Positions 27,911-37,700 of a DNA stretch of 64,000 bases are shown in pieces. The position numbers were made by a program, and so were the translations under genes. Origin of the DNA: Pseudomonas hormoni (GTDB lineage: Bacteria; Pseudomonadota; Gammaproteobacteria; Pseudomonadales; Pseudomonadaceae). The notes beneath the pieces are model-generated. The model did not search any database, was not told where the DNA came from, and saw only the letters and a program-made list of their open reading frames with translations. The DNA is taken from contig NZ_CP075566.1 in NCBI RefSeq assembly GCF_018502625.1, positions 5,521,001-5,585,000 of the forward strand. The letters run 5' to 3'. Each line of letters starts with the position of its first letter. Positions within the stretch are counted from its first letter, which is position 1.

Positions 27911-28840
27911 ATGACTCTTACAGAATTACGCTACATCGTTACCCTCGCCCAAGAGCAGCACTTCGGCCACGCAGCCGAGCGTTGCCACGTCAGTCAGCCG
28001 ACCCTGTCGGTGGGCGTGAAAAAGCTTGAAGACGAACTCGGTGTGCTGATCTTCGAGCGCAGCAAGAGCGCCGTGCGCCTGACCCCGGTGGGCGAAGGCA
28101 TCGTCGCCCAGGCACAGAAAGTCCTGGAACAGGCCCAAGGCATCCGCGAACTGGCCCAGGCCGGCAAGAACCAGCTGACCGCCCCGCTGAAAGTCGGCGC
28201 CATCTACACCGTCGGCCCGTACCTGTTTCCGCACCTGATCCCGCAACTGCACCGGGTCGCCCCGCAGATGCCGTTGTACATCGAAGAAAACTTCACCCAT
28301 GTGCTGCGCGACAAACTGCGCAACGGCGAGCTCGACGCGATCATCATCGCCCTGCCGTTCAACGAAGCCGACGTCCTGACCCTGCAGCTCTACGACGAGC
28401 CGTTCTACGTCCTGATGCCGGCCCAGCACCCTTGGACGCAAAAAGAATCCATCGACGCCGCCCTGCTCAACGACAAGAGCCTGCTGCTGCTCGGCGAGGG
28501 CCACTGCTTCCGCGATCAAGTGCTGGAAGCTTGCCCGACCCTGACCAAAGGCAACGACGGCGCCAAGCACACCACGGTGGAATCCAGCTCGCTGGAAACC
28601 ATCCGCCACATGGTCGCCTCGGGGCTCGGGATTTCGATCCTGCCGCTCTCGGCCGTGGACAGCCATCATTACGCCCCCGGCGTGATCGAAGTGCGCCCAC
28701 TGACAGCGCCGGTGCCGTTCCGCACCGTGGCCATCGCCTGGCGTGCGAGTTTCCCGCGTCCGAAGGCGATTGAAATCCTCGCTGACTCCATTCGCCTGTG
28801 CTCGGTGGCCAAACCGCCCGCGCCGGTGGTTGCGGCTTAA
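27911..28840 (+). CDS. oxyR: Hydrogen peroxide-sensing regulator OxyR
   Basis: A 309-residue LysR-family regulator. The N-terminal winged helix-turn-helix reads FGHAAERCHVSQPTLSVGVKKLE. The redox pair is at exactly Cys199 and Cys208 (GEGHCFRDQVLEACPTL), the disulfide switch of OxyR. Oxidised OxyR activates katB, ahpCF, ahpB and related genes. The ATG at 27911 follows GCTCGCT with no strong site, but the start agrees with the family (MTLTELRYIV). recG starts 9 bases after the stop, as in P. aeruginosa, so the pair is cotranscribed. Confidence 0.96.
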   Translation: MTLTELRYIVTLAQEQHFGHAAERCHVSQPTLSVGVKKLEDELGVLIFERSKSAVRLTPVGEGIVAQAQKVLEQAQGIRELAQAGKNQLTAPLKVGAIYTVGPYLFPHLIPQLHRVAPQMPLYIEENFTHVLRDKLRNGELDAIIIALPFNEADVLTLQLYDEPFYVLMPAQHPWTQKESIDAALLNDKSLLLLGEGHCFRDQVLEACPTLTKGNDGAKHTTVESSSLETIRHMVASGLGISILPLSAVDSHHYAPGVIEVRPLTAPVPFRTVAIAWRASFPRPKAIEILADSIRLCSVAKPPAPVVAA

Positions 28841-28849
28841 GTCGCTGTC

Positions 28850-30925
28850 ATGACCGAGTTGTCGCAAGTGTCGGTAACGGCACTCAAGGGTGTCGGCGAG
28901 GCCATGGCCGAGAAACTGGCCAAGGTCGGCCTGGAGAATCTTCAGGACGTGCTGTTTCACCTGCCGCTGCGTTATCAGGACCGCACCCGCGTGGTCCCGA
29001 TCGGTCATTTGCGACCCGGGCAAGACGCCGTAATCGAAGGCACCGTCAGCGGCGCCGACGTGGTCATGGGCCGTCGCCGCAGCCTGGTCGTGCGCTTGCA
29101 GGACGGCACCGGCGGGCTCAGCCTGCGCTTCTACCACTTCAGCAACGCCCAGAAAGAAGGCCTCAAACGCGGCACGCGGATTCGCTGCTACGGCGAAGCG
29201 CGGCCCGGTGCGTCTGGGCTGGAGATCTACCACCCGGAATACCGCGCCATCACTGGCGACGAACCGCCGCCCGTGGATGAAACCCTGACGCCGGTCTACC
29301 CGCTCACCGAAGGCCTGACCCAACAGCGCTTGCGCCAGTTGTGCATGCAAACCCTGACGATGCTCGGCCCGACCAGCCTGCCCGACTGGCTGCCGACCGA
29401 ACTGGCGCGGGACTATCAACTCGCGCCGCTGGCCGATGCGATCCGCTACCTGCATCACCCGCCGGCCGATGCCGACGTCGACGAACTCGCCCTCGGCCAT
29501 CACTGGGCGCAGCATCGTCTGGCCTTCGAAGAGCTACTGACCCATCAACTGTCGCAGCAACGACTGCGCGAGAGCATGCGTTCACTGCGTGCGCCGGCGA
29601 TGCCGAAAGCCACGACGCTTCCGGCCAAGTATCTGGCCAACCTGGGTTTCGCACCGACTGGCGCGCAACAGCGCGTCGGCAACGAGATCGCCTACGACCT
29701 CAGTCAGCACGAACCGATGCTGCGGCTGATTCAGGGCGACGTCGGCGCGGGCAAAACCGTGGTCGCCGCCCTCGCCGCGCTTCAGGCTTTGGAAGCGGGT
29801 TATCAAGTCGCGTTGATGGCGCCCACCGAGATCCTCGCCGAGCAGCACTTCATCACCTTCAAGCGCTGGCTCGAACCGCTGGGCATTGAAGTCGCGTGGC
29901 TGGCCGGCAAGCTCAAAGGCAAGAACCGCGTGGCCGCGCTTGAGCAGATCGCCAGCGGCACACCGATGGTGGTCGGCACTCACGCGCTGTTTCAGGACGA
30001 AGTGAAGTTCAAGAACCTCGCGCTGGTGATCATCGACGAACAACACCGCTTCGGCGTGCAACAGCGTTTGGCGTTGCGGCAGAAAGGCGTCGGTGGGCGC
30101 ATGTGCCCGCATCAATTGATCATGACCGCCACGCCGATTCCTCGAACGCTGGCGATGAGCGCCTACGCCGACCTCGACACCTCGATCCTCGATGAACTGC
30201 CGCCCGGCCGGACCCCGGTCAACACGGTGCTGGTCACCGACACCCGGCGCGTAGAAGTCATCGAACGGGTACGCGGCGCCTGCGCCGAAGGGCGTCAGGC
30301 CTATTGGGTGTGCACGCTGATCGAAGAATCGGAAGAGCTGACCTGCCAAGCGGCGGAAACGACGTATGAAGACCTCACCGCCGCCCTCGGCGAGTTGAAG
30401 GTCGGGCTGATCCACGGCCGCATGAAGCCTGTCGAGAAAGCCGCCGTGATGGCCGAATTCAAGGCCGGCAATCTGCAACTGCTGGTCGCCACCACCGTGA
30501 TCGAAGTCGGCGTGGACGTCCCGAACGCGAGCCTGATGATCATCGAAAACCCTGAACGCCTCGGCCTCGCGCAGCTGCACCAGTTGCGCGGTCGTGTCGG
30601 GCGAGGCAGCGCCGCCAGCCATTGCGTGCTGCTCTACCATCCGCCGCTGTCGCAGATTGGCCGTCAGCGCCTGGGCATCATGCGCGAGACCAACGACGGT
30701 TTTGTCATCGCCGAAAAAGACCTCGAACTGCGCGGCCCCGGCGAAATGCTCGGCACGCGCCAGACCGGCCTGCTGCAATTCAAGGTCGCCGACCTGATGC
30801 GCGACGCCGATCTTCTGCCCGCCGTGCGCGACGCCGCCCAGGCATTGCTGGAGCGCTGGCCGGATCACGTCAGCCCGCTGCTCGACCGCTGGCTGCGCCA
30901 TGGGCAGCAATACGGCCAAGTGTGA
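28850..30925 (+). CDS. recG: ATP-dependent DNA helicase RecG
   Basis: A 691-residue RecG that remodels stalled replication forks and Holliday junctions. The N-terminal wedge/OB region is followed by the SF2 helicase domain: Walker A GDVGAGKTVVA near residue 300, the DExx box as DEQHRFG, TATPIPRT, then in the second domain STVIEVGVDVPNA-like sequence (ATTVIEVGVDVPNA) and QLRGRVGRG. The start at 28850 is 9 bases after oxyR. Length equals E. coli RecG (693). Confidence 0.96.
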   Translation: MTELSQVSVTALKGVGEAMAEKLAKVGLENLQDVLFHLPLRYQDRTRVVPIGHLRPGQDAVIEGTVSGADVVMGRRRSLVVRLQDGTGGLSLRFYHFSNAQKEGLKRGTRIRCYGEARPGASGLEIYHPEYRAITGDEPPPVDETLTPVYPLTEGLTQQRLRQLCMQTLTMLGPTSLPDWLPTELARDYQLAPLADAIRYLHHPPADADVDELALGHHWAQHRLAFEELLTHQLSQQRLRESMRSLRAPAMPKATTLPAKYLANLGFAPTGAQQRVGNEIAYDLSQHEPMLRLIQGDVGAGKTVVAALAALQALEAGYQVALMAPTEILAEQHFITFKRWLEPLGIEVAWLAGKLKGKNRVAALEQIASGTPMVVGTHALFQDEVKFKNLALVIIDEQHRFGVQQRLALRQKGVGGRMCPHQLIMTATPIPRTLAMSAYADLDTSILDELPPGRTPVNTVLVTDTRRVEVIERVRGACAEGRQAYWVCTLIEESEELTCQAAETTYEDLTAALGELKVGLIHGRMKPVEKAAVMAEFKAGNLQLLVATTVIEVGVDVPNASLMIIENPERLGLAQLHQLRGRVGRGSAASHCVLLYHPPLSQIGRQRLGIMRETNDGFVIAEKDLELRGPGEMLGTRQTGLLQFKVADLMRDADLLPAVRDAAQALLERWPDHVSPLLDRWLRHGQQYGQV

Positions 30926-31003
30926 GCACCGTCGCAGTTTCTGGACGATGCTTTTGACCAAGCTGGTTATACTCCTGCAATTGTTTGAATACGGATACAG
31001 ACC

Positions 31004-32404
31004 ATGACTGAAGCTGCCCTCGTCCCCGAAACCCCGCACGCTCCGTCTGTTATTCGGCTGCTGCTCGCCAAACTGGGCATCGCCTACGAAGAAGTCCTCG
31101 ACCACCACGGCCTGAACGCCTCGCGCAAAGTGCAGGCGGTATTGCTCGACGACGCCGTCGGCGCGCTGATGGTGCTGTTCCCGCAGAGCCAGTTGCTCGA
31201 CCTCAATCGTCTCGCCGAACTGACCGGCCGCCGCCTCGCCGCCGTGTCGACCGAGCGCCTGGAAAAGATGCTCGGCAAACACAGCCTGAGCCTGCTGCCC
31301 GGCCTGCCGGCGCTGACCAGCTCGCCGTGCCTGTACGAAGAAAGCCTGCTGCGCGAACCGAAGTTGCTGATCAACTCGGGCGAGCCGGGCGTGTTGCTGG
31401 AAATCACCAGCGAAGCCTTCAAGACCATGCTGACCAAGGCCAGCGCCGCCAACTTCGGCGAAAACCTGACCAGCATCCGCCCGAACCTCGACCGCCCCGA
31501 CGATGACCGCGAGGAAATCACCCAGGCCGTCCAGGCGTTCACCGCGCGACGCATCCAGCAACGCCTGGAAGCCACCATCGAAATTCCGCCGCTGGCCGAG
31601 ACCGCGCAGAAAATCATCAAACTGCGCGTCGACCCCAACGCCACCATCGATGACATCACCGGCGTCGTCGAAACCGACCCGGCCCTGGCCGCACAAGTGG
31701 TGAGCTGGGCGGCATCGCCGTACTACGCGTCGCCGGGCAAGATTCGTTCAGTGGAAGACGCGATCGTGCGGGTGCTGGGTTTTGACCTGGTGATCAACCT
31801 CGCGCTGGGCCTGGCCCTGGGCAAAACCCTCAGCCTGCCCAAAGACCACCCGCAACACACCACGCCGTACTGGCAGCAATCGATCTACACCGCCGCCGTC
31901 ATCGAAGGCCTGACCCGCGCCATGCCCCGCGCCCAGCGCCCGGAAGCCGGCCTGACCTACCTCGCCGGCCTGCTGCACAACTTCGGCTACTTGCTGCTGG
32001 CCCACGTGTTCCCACCGCACTTCTCGCTGATCTGCCGCCACCTGGAGGTCAACCCGCACCTGTGCCACAGCTACGTCGAGCAACACCTGCTGGGTATTAG
32101 TCGTGAACAGATCGGCTCATGGCTGATGCGCTACTGGGACATGCCGGACGAACTGGCCACTGCGCTGCGGTTCCAGCACGATCCGAGTTATGACGGTGCT
32201 TACGCTGAATACCCGAACCTCGTATGCCTGGCCGTACGCCTGCTGCGCAGCCGCGGCATAGGCTCCGGCCCGGATGAAGACATCCCCGACGCCTTGCTGG
32301 AACGCGTAGGTTTGACCCGCGACAAAGCCAACGACGTCGTCAGCAAAGTCCTCGAAGCCGAAGTCCTCCTGCGCGAACTCGCGTCGCAATTCACTCAAGC
32401 CTAA
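31004..32404 (+). CDS. YbaK/prolyl-tRNA-editing domain fused to HDOD domain
   Basis: A 466-residue two-domain protein. Residues 1-~155 resemble the YbaK/ProX deacylase-like fold (KVQAVLLDDAVGALMVLFPQSQLLDLNRL; LTGRRLAAVSTERLEKMLG), with a lysine lost at the usual catalytic place as far as I can judge. From about residue 190 an HDOD domain follows (IPPLAETAQKIIKLRVDPNATIDDITGVVETDPALAAQVVSWA, with TYLAGLLHNFGYLLLAHV as the HD-like part). HDOD proteins act in signalling, often near c-di-GMP or chemotaxis. Position after recG matches PA5346 of P. aeruginosa. The molecular role is not known. Confidence 0.8.
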   Translation: MTEAALVPETPHAPSVIRLLLAKLGIAYEEVLDHHGLNASRKVQAVLLDDAVGALMVLFPQSQLLDLNRLAELTGRRLAAVSTERLEKMLGKHSLSLLPGLPALTSSPCLYEESLLREPKLLINSGEPGVLLEITSEAFKTMLTKASAANFGENLTSIRPNLDRPDDDREEITQAVQAFTARRIQQRLEATIEIPPLAETAQKIIKLRVDPNATIDDITGVVETDPALAAQVVSWAASPYYASPGKIRSVEDAIVRVLGFDLVINLALGLALGKTLSLPKDHPQHTTPYWQQSIYTAAVIEGLTRAMPRAQRPEAGLTYLAGLLHNFGYLLLAHVFPPHFSLICRHLEVNPHLCHSYVEQHLLGISREQIGSWLMRYWDMPDELATALRFQHDPSYDGAYAEYPNLVCLAVRLLRSRGIGSGPDEDIPDALLERVGLTRDKANDVVSKVLEAEVLLRELASQFTQA

Positions 32405-32408
32405 AAAG

Positions 32409-32476
32409 CATCGCGGGCAAGCCACACTCCCACAGGGATCACCAAAACCCTGTAGGAGCAAGGCTTGCCCGCGAAG
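32409..32476. repeat. REP palindrome (GTAGGAGCAAGGCTTGCCCGCGAAG family)
   Basis: Arms TCGCGGGCAAGCCACACTCC and GGAGCAAGGCTTGCCCGCGA, imperfect on the left. It sits immediately after the HDOD gene and is followed by a second REP at 32513. Confidence 0.75.
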
Positions 32477-32512
32477 AACCCACCCCGATCCACCTGAATC
32501 ACCACACCCCAC

Positions 32513-32645
32513 TGTGGCGAGGGAGCTTGCTCCCGCTCGACTGCGCAGCAGTCGCAACCCAGCCAACGCGGTGTGTCAGATACAACCGAAGCCTCAGGCT
32601 TTAGGGCCGCTTCGCAACCCAGCGGGAGCAAGCTCCCTCACCACA
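32513..32645. repeat. REP/REPIN palindrome (TGTGGCGAGGGAGC family)
   Basis: TGTGGCGAGGGAGCTTGCTC on the left and GGAGCAAGCTCCCTCACCACA on the right, with about 90 unlike bases between. Together with the element at 32409 it fills most of the gap between two convergent genes. Confidence 0.85.
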
Positions 32646-32661
32646 GGGTTAATCATCAACC

Positions 32662-33051
32662 TCAAGCCTTGGTTTTAGCCTTCGCCTTCCGCGGCTTCAA
32701 ATACTTGGTCAACCCCTGAAACCAGATCACCAGCGCCGGGTTGCCCTTGATCTGAATCGACTTGTCCTGAATCCCCGTCATAAACGCCAACTGCTTGTTC
32801 TTCGCCTGCATCGTGGCAAAGCCATACGCCGCATCTTTAAACGCAATCGCAAACGCCGGCTCGGCATACACGCCCGACTTGCTGGTAATGCGCTGATCCT
32901 TCACAAAGAAATGCCGCGCCACTTTCCCGTCCAGGGTCTGTAGCTGGAACACCAATTCCTTGTCACCCAACTGCTGCTGAAATGCAGGATTAGTCCGACT
33001 GGCCTTACCCATCAACAAACCCAGCATCCACAGAAGAAAACGAAATTTCAT
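32662..33051 (-). CDS. SCP2-like hypothetical protein
   Basis: A 129-residue protein. After a short hydrophobic N-terminus (MKFRFLLWMLGLLMGKASR) it shows a pattern of SCP2 sterol-carrier-like domains: LVFQLQTLDGKVARHFFVKDQRI, AIAFKDAAYGFATM and KSIQIKGNPALVIWFQGL. It ends in a lysine-rich tail (KPRKAKAKTKA). It corresponds in position to PA5347 of P. aeruginosa, convergent with the HDOD gene. It may bind a lipid-like ligand; this is inference. No export signal of standard cleavable type is clear. Confidence 0.7.
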   Translation of the reverse strand: MKFRFLLWMLGLLMGKASRTNPAFQQQLGDKELVFQLQTLDGKVARHFFVKDQRITSKSGVYAEPAFAIAFKDAAYGFATMQAKNKQLAFMTGIQDKSIQIKGNPALVIWFQGLTKYLKPRKAKAKTKA

Positions 33052-33383
33052 GCGTGCAGCCTCAAGAGAAAAATGAACGGCCGGCGCAGTGTAGCGGCTT
33101 CGAGCAGGAACGCCACTATTGTGCAGTGTTAGAAGAAGATGCCGTAGTTTTTGACGCTGATGACTACCAAGTCATTGACGAAACGTTGTTGTTTAAACGC
33201 TGTGCTCTTTGGATCTTTCTAGGCTCGGGTCTATCGGACATTTCCTTCAATACGCGGCGCTGTTCATGAACTAGGCATCTCTAATCTTCATCGATAACCT
33301 TTGCTCGTTGCCGCAAAATTGGCGACCGGATGTGCAAGTCCGAAACCGGAGAAAAATTTCATTAACTCCAAGGATTTACACCA
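33052..33383. other. Gap between SCP2-like gene and DUF6124 gene
   Basis: A 332-base gap between divergent genes. A frame on the plus strand at 33054-33269 has an implausible composition and no site, so I do not call it. The right end holds the ribosome-binding site CCAAGGATTTACACC of the next gene. In P. aeruginosa an HU-family gene comes next; here the conserved order breaks. Confidence 0.5.
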
Positions 33384-33782
33384 ATGACCAATCCGACGCC
33401 CAATACTCCCGAATACGAAGCCACATCCCCCTACGAATCCTTCGATTCCAAAAAACTCCACGAAGCCGCCGAACGCGCCCTCGACCATCACCTCGGCACA
33501 CCGCCGGATAAAAAATCCAAACGTCGCAACGGCGACCTCTTCAGCGTCTGTCCCGACATCAATACTGAAACCCTCCTCGCCAACGCCTCGGAAGATCTCT
33601 TGTCCATCAGCGCCATCGCCGCCGACCTCGCCGACGGTGTGGAAGGCTCCCGCCGCTCCGTAGCCCTGGCGCTCAGCCGCATGGCCGACGGAGTGCATTT
33701 GCTGGTTGAACGAGCGCTGGATCATTTGGATGAACCGGAAATGGCAGCGATTTTCGCCAAGCAACAAAGCCGAGTCGGCTGA
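33384..33782 (+). CDS. DUF6124 family protein
   Basis: A 132-residue acidic soluble protein of the small family common in fluorescent pseudomonads. Features are the segment PYESFDSKKLHEAAERALDHHL, a basic stretch KKSKRRN, LFSVCPDINTETLLANASEDLLS and a C-terminal helix with LALSRMADGVHLLVERALDHLDEPE. AAGGA lies 8-9 bases before the ATG. Members often occur as several copies per genome; function is unknown. It marks the border between the conserved block and the T6SS region. Confidence 0.75.
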   Translation: MTNPTPNTPEYEATSPYESFDSKKLHEAAERALDHHLGTPPDKKSKRRNGDLFSVCPDINTETLLANASEDLLSISAIAADLADGVEGSRRSVALALSRMADGVHLLVERALDHLDEPEMAAIFAKQQSRVG

Positions 33783-33828
33783 CCTGTAAGAGCCGGCTTG
33801 CTGGCGATGACGGCGAATCAATCGATGT

Positions 33829-33854
33829 AAAAAAGGGGACTTGGCGTCCCCTTT
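33829..33854 (-). terminator. Terminator for the leftward T6SS/vgrG transcript
   Basis: Read on the minus strand, AAGGGGAC-GCCA-AGTCCCCTT is followed by six T. It lies about 150 bases beyond the stop of the last vgrG-module gene. On the plus strand the T run is weak (TTTCTC), so its main use is for leftward transcription, though it may also end the DUF6124 transcript. Confidence 0.7.
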
Positions 33855-33870
33855 CTCGATGATCCCTGAT

Positions 33871-33975
33871 TTACCACTGGCAGCCTGTCTCGGGCGGCGA
33901 GTCCATATTGCTATCGTGCTCGAATGTGTATTTTTTTCCGGATTTGTAGTTCGCCCAAAAATGAATCCGCCTCTA
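33871..33975 (-). pseudogene. Possible 3' remnant of a lost gene downstream of the vgrG module
   Basis: On the minus strand a frame opens after a TAG at 33973-33975 and closes with TAA at 33871-33873. It encodes IHFWANYKSGKKYTFEHDSN, MDSPPETGCQW at its end. Its composition (W, Y, F and charged residues in sensible order) looks like the C-terminus of a real protein, but there is no start codon with a site and only 33 residues remain. It lies between the 247-residue gene and the terminator, where an older effector or immunity gene could have been. I do not recognise the family. Confidence 0.3.
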
Positions 33976-34001
33976 TCTCTTAGAGAACTTACAAAGAAGA
34001 C

Positions 34002-34745
34002 TCAATTGAGTAGTGCGTTTAGCTTTTTATAATCTAACCGTTCAAATCTAGCTTCTAGATTTTTTGATGCCACCTCGACATAAACTGGAACAATTAGATC
34101 CGCCGCATTAAAAACCGTGAATACCATGTTAGCTCCAAAGCTATGCTCATTCATATCTCGCCTTACTATAGTAGTCGGCAATGTCGAAACCAAATCATCT
34201 GGAGTTTTGTAAATTCGCAATATTTTTATATCTTTAATATTAGCCTCTTCTACCGTCGCCGGAGTTATCGGATCCTCCATTAGCGACGAAGTTTTCACTA
34301 ACCTCGCACTATCCTTCCAGACACTTGAGAAATCATAAATCAGCTGTTCATAGTTCGCCACCAACTTCTTATCCAAACCACAAACCGCTTTGTTTATAAG
34401 CAAACCATTTTGGTTGCTACGAATATTGGCGTATATACAATCAACAACCAATCCCTCACCACCTCTTTTAACCGTGACATATGCTTCGAACGGCGTACTA
34501 GTTGCCAAGTTCTCATAATGCAAGACTTTTCGCCCATCAAAATCCACCAAATCCCTGGTAATTTCACCCTTGTTCCCTATTACTCCTCTTGCCAGAAAAC
34601 TTCCACCCGACCAACTAACCTTTAACCCTTGCGTCCTCTTATCCACCTCATATAGATCATCAGAAAAACTCTTATCAAGTTCAGCTGCGTAGGTATTCAC
34701 AGCGCCACACAACGTAAGTATGAATATTAGAGCACTCATTTTCAT
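34002..34745 (-). CDS. Exported protein of unknown function, candidate immunity protein
   Basis: A 247-residue protein with a cleavable signal peptide (MKMSALIFILTLCGAVNTYA|A). The mature chain has many Lys, Asp and Val, with segments LKVSWSGGSFLARGVIGNKG and EAYVTVKRGGEGLVVDCIY suggestive of beta structure, and two cysteines. I recognise no family. It starts 2 bases after the stop of the multi-domain peptidoglycan hydrolase gene and is the last gene of the vgrG module. A periplasmic protein directly after a peptidoglycan-targeting effector is the classic place for an immunity protein; that role is inferred. Base composition is clearly more AT-rich than the T6SS core, as for the effector. Confidence 0.7.
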   Translation of the reverse strand: MKMSALIFILTLCGAVNTYAAELDKSFSDDLYEVDKRTQGLKVSWSGGSFLARGVIGNKGEITRDLVDFDGRKVLHYENLATSTPFEAYVTVKRGGEGLVVDCIYANIRSNQNGLLINKAVCGLDKKLVANYEQLIYDFSSVWKDSARLVKTSSLMEDPITPATVEEANIKDIKILRIYKTPDDLVSTLPTTIVRRDMNEHSFGANMVFTVFNAADLIVPVYVEVASKNLEARFERLDYKKLNALLN

Positions 34746-34747
34746 GA

Positions 34748-37700
34748 TTAATTCTTCTCCGGCGCTATAGATGTTGCTTTCAATATCTCTTCAAATTTCT
34801 CAGCATACCCCGCGATCAACTCTTTATCGTCGACCCCGTTTATCACCATTCGCGCACCAATGTAATCCTTACCACTATTAGATATATATGTTCCTATCTT
34901 TGCACCACTGAATATACCTTCTTTCATCCCCCAAATCATTATAGGTATGGAGTTTTTAAACTCGGCTGCGGCCTCAGGATTAGAAACAAAATCGATACCA
35001 AAATACTCAGTTGCCTTCCGGTAATTCTTCTTCCACGTCAAGTGAACTAATCCTCGGCCACGATATTTGTATCCGTCCCCTTCGACCGTGTTCTCGTAAC
35101 TTATAGCATTATCTCTACTGGCAGCACTGCTTGCTAAAACTGGGTCGTATTTATTGAAGTAGCTCACTGGACCGATCTCCGGAGCCGAGCTAAAAAACTC
35201 TCCTATCTGAAAATTGTATGCTTCGTGTCGCGCAGTAGCAAACATATAAGCAAGTTCATACCTTGTTAAAACAAGCTTCTTTTTGTCAACATATGAGTTT
35301 ATCTGCACAATAATTTCCATGAGGTTCTGTTTAGACTTTGCCGAAAACGCCGGCGCACCAACTTGGAATGTTGAATGCCTCTCACTATACATGGCGACAA
35401 ATCGATCAGCATCGATATAGGCAGATTGACTCAGAAAATTACGAAGCATTTCTATTGGATGGAAATGCCAAATCACGTTTGAGCCTAAGTGTGCCTTTTC
35501 CTGAACCTCACCCCAAAATATATATGCGTCTATTCTATCTTTTTCATGCTTCAATAATTTCGGAGTATCTTCTAATAACTTATCAAGTCTCGCCCACTTC
35601 GGAGACTTTGCCTCTTCTTTCCACTCAGTAGGATGACGAGCAATAAGCTTCGACCATTGATCTCTGGTATCGGTATTCTTCAATGCATCAGCGAGTTCAC
35701 TTGGATCAACGTCACCATTGCCGTTTTTATCGATTTTTTTGAAGAGGTCCTTAAAAAAATCTGGCATGTCTTCTGGATCAAGAAAGCCATCGGCATTGGC
35801 GTTGGACTCTTCAACTACATGGAAGCCCAACTTCGTCCAATCATGCTGAGTAATGATTACAGCGTCCGATTTTTTGATCAGCCCAGAAATCGGTAGGTCC
35901 TCCCCAACAACGCAGACTTCGTACCAATCTTCGGTGCCCTCCCTGATGATCAGAGCTTTGCCCAAATCAATCGCATGCTCCTTCTTGAGTGGGTCGGTGG
36001 TACCACTGGCAGGCGCTTTGTTCTTGAGCTTGGTTCCGATCGGGAGATGTAGGTATTGCTTACCTATCTTCAATCCGGCGAGGTTATCGAGGAAATCTTT
36101 GATATCGGCTTCGGGGGTGAATATCTCAATGTGAACTTGGAATTTACTTTCTGTCACGCCCGACTCATCGAGGAGGTTTTCAGTTTTACCGAAATACCCA
36201 ATCGGATCGCCAGCCTTGATGCCGATGCTTGTTGATACAACATCAAAATCTGTAGGAGTTACCGTTTCCCACTGCACATACTGACTTTCCGGATCGCTTT
36301 CGATAATCGCCCAGAAATTTGACGGTACGCTCCCAGTGCCTTGCCATATGCTAGCTTCCACCGGTGTACATGGGGCCATTCGCCGCAGTTTGTTGTCGAG
36401 GACCAGATTCACGACATCCTTGCTATCGAACGCAATGGTGCTGTTGACAGTGATCTCTCGATTTTCTTCTATACGGGCACCTGCCGGTTGCCCGCTTGTA
36501 GGATTCGCTGGTGCGGCATACATCGCCAAGCGTTGGCACGTTTTAGCCTTTACCTTTCCTTGCCAATACTTTGGCTTGGCACGTTCTGGTACATCGTCCT
36601 TGCGCCAGATACGTTGAGGTTTGGAGTTTTGGTAAGGTGCACCATCCTTCAAATAGGCGAACCATACTTCTTTCCCTACTCCACGAACTTTGTGTGATCC
36701 GTTCTTCACGCTGCCGGAAAGAATTTTTCCTTTGGCATACGTGACATTTTCAACGCCTCTCTGCTCCAGCACTTCAAGCTTGGTGCCCGTGGACAATTTC
36801 CCAGGCGACTGAACGCTACTTGATTCGGGAAACTCGTCATATGCCTTGAAGTCATTTACCGTCATGGTCACTTTGGGTATTGGTGTTTCTTCCTCGGACA
36901 ATGGATAGCGCATATAGGGCAGCAAATGCATATACAAGCTGTAGAAGTTCAGCTTGTTTTGCTTACCCTTGTTCGGCCCTTCCTCCGGGTTGGGTGCCGA
37001 TTTGTACTCGTGACGCACCAGGCAAAACGAGTTGGAATACTTCAGCTTTTTCTCGTTGTCACCGAAGGTGGATTCCAGATAATCCTCATTAAGACGATAA
37101 GCAACGACTTCGCCATCGGCCATGCAACGTATCGGCTCATTCAGTACGCATTGTGGGGCACTTGCATCGCTGATGTGGATGCCTCCATGCCAAAATTTGT
37201 TGCTCCCCAGCAGGTAATGGCCTGACTTTTCACCCTCAAGTGCTTTGTAGACTTCCCCAGCATCAGTGAACTGTTTTCCGTCAGCCTTTCTAAAAGGATA
37301 TTGGAAATTCATTAACGGCGATGCCGCTGGAGCGGGTGCAGGTGCAGGTGCAGGTGCAGGTGCAGGTGCAGGTGCAGGTGCAGGTGCAGGTGTCGGAGCT
37401 GGATTCCCCCCCGTCCTTGTCGACTCTTTAACTCTCAAAAACTTTGTAGGAACTGGCCAATACCAGGCTTTCCCCAAAGCACCGAATGGTGCAGTGGCTG
37501 GACCAGAACTTTGTGCCCCAAAGAACTTGCCAAACTCAGAGTCTAATGTACTGTCATAAAACTCGACAATCCCCGTATGATTTAACGTCTTGTTTTCATG
37601 ATTGGAAGTTGCGTTAATCCAGAGGACGATATCTCCACGCTTTACATTAGCAGGACTAATTATATCATAGTACTGAAGTGCAGCCCCACTATTTAGACCC

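Noticed and set aside
33054..33269. A 71-codon plus-strand frame between the SCP2-like and DUF6124 genes
   Set aside because: No ribosome-binding site, start directly at the neighbour's start codon, and unlike any family.
33841..34032. A 63-codon plus-strand frame starting in a terminator
   Set aside because: Its start lies in the hairpin at 33829-33854; the minus strand in this place has a more protein-like sequence.
37335..37392. A CRISPR-like or VNTR intergenic array
   Set aside because: The repeat is a coding hexanucleotide microsatellite in frame within the effector gene, with no spacers. No CRISPR array was seen in the window.
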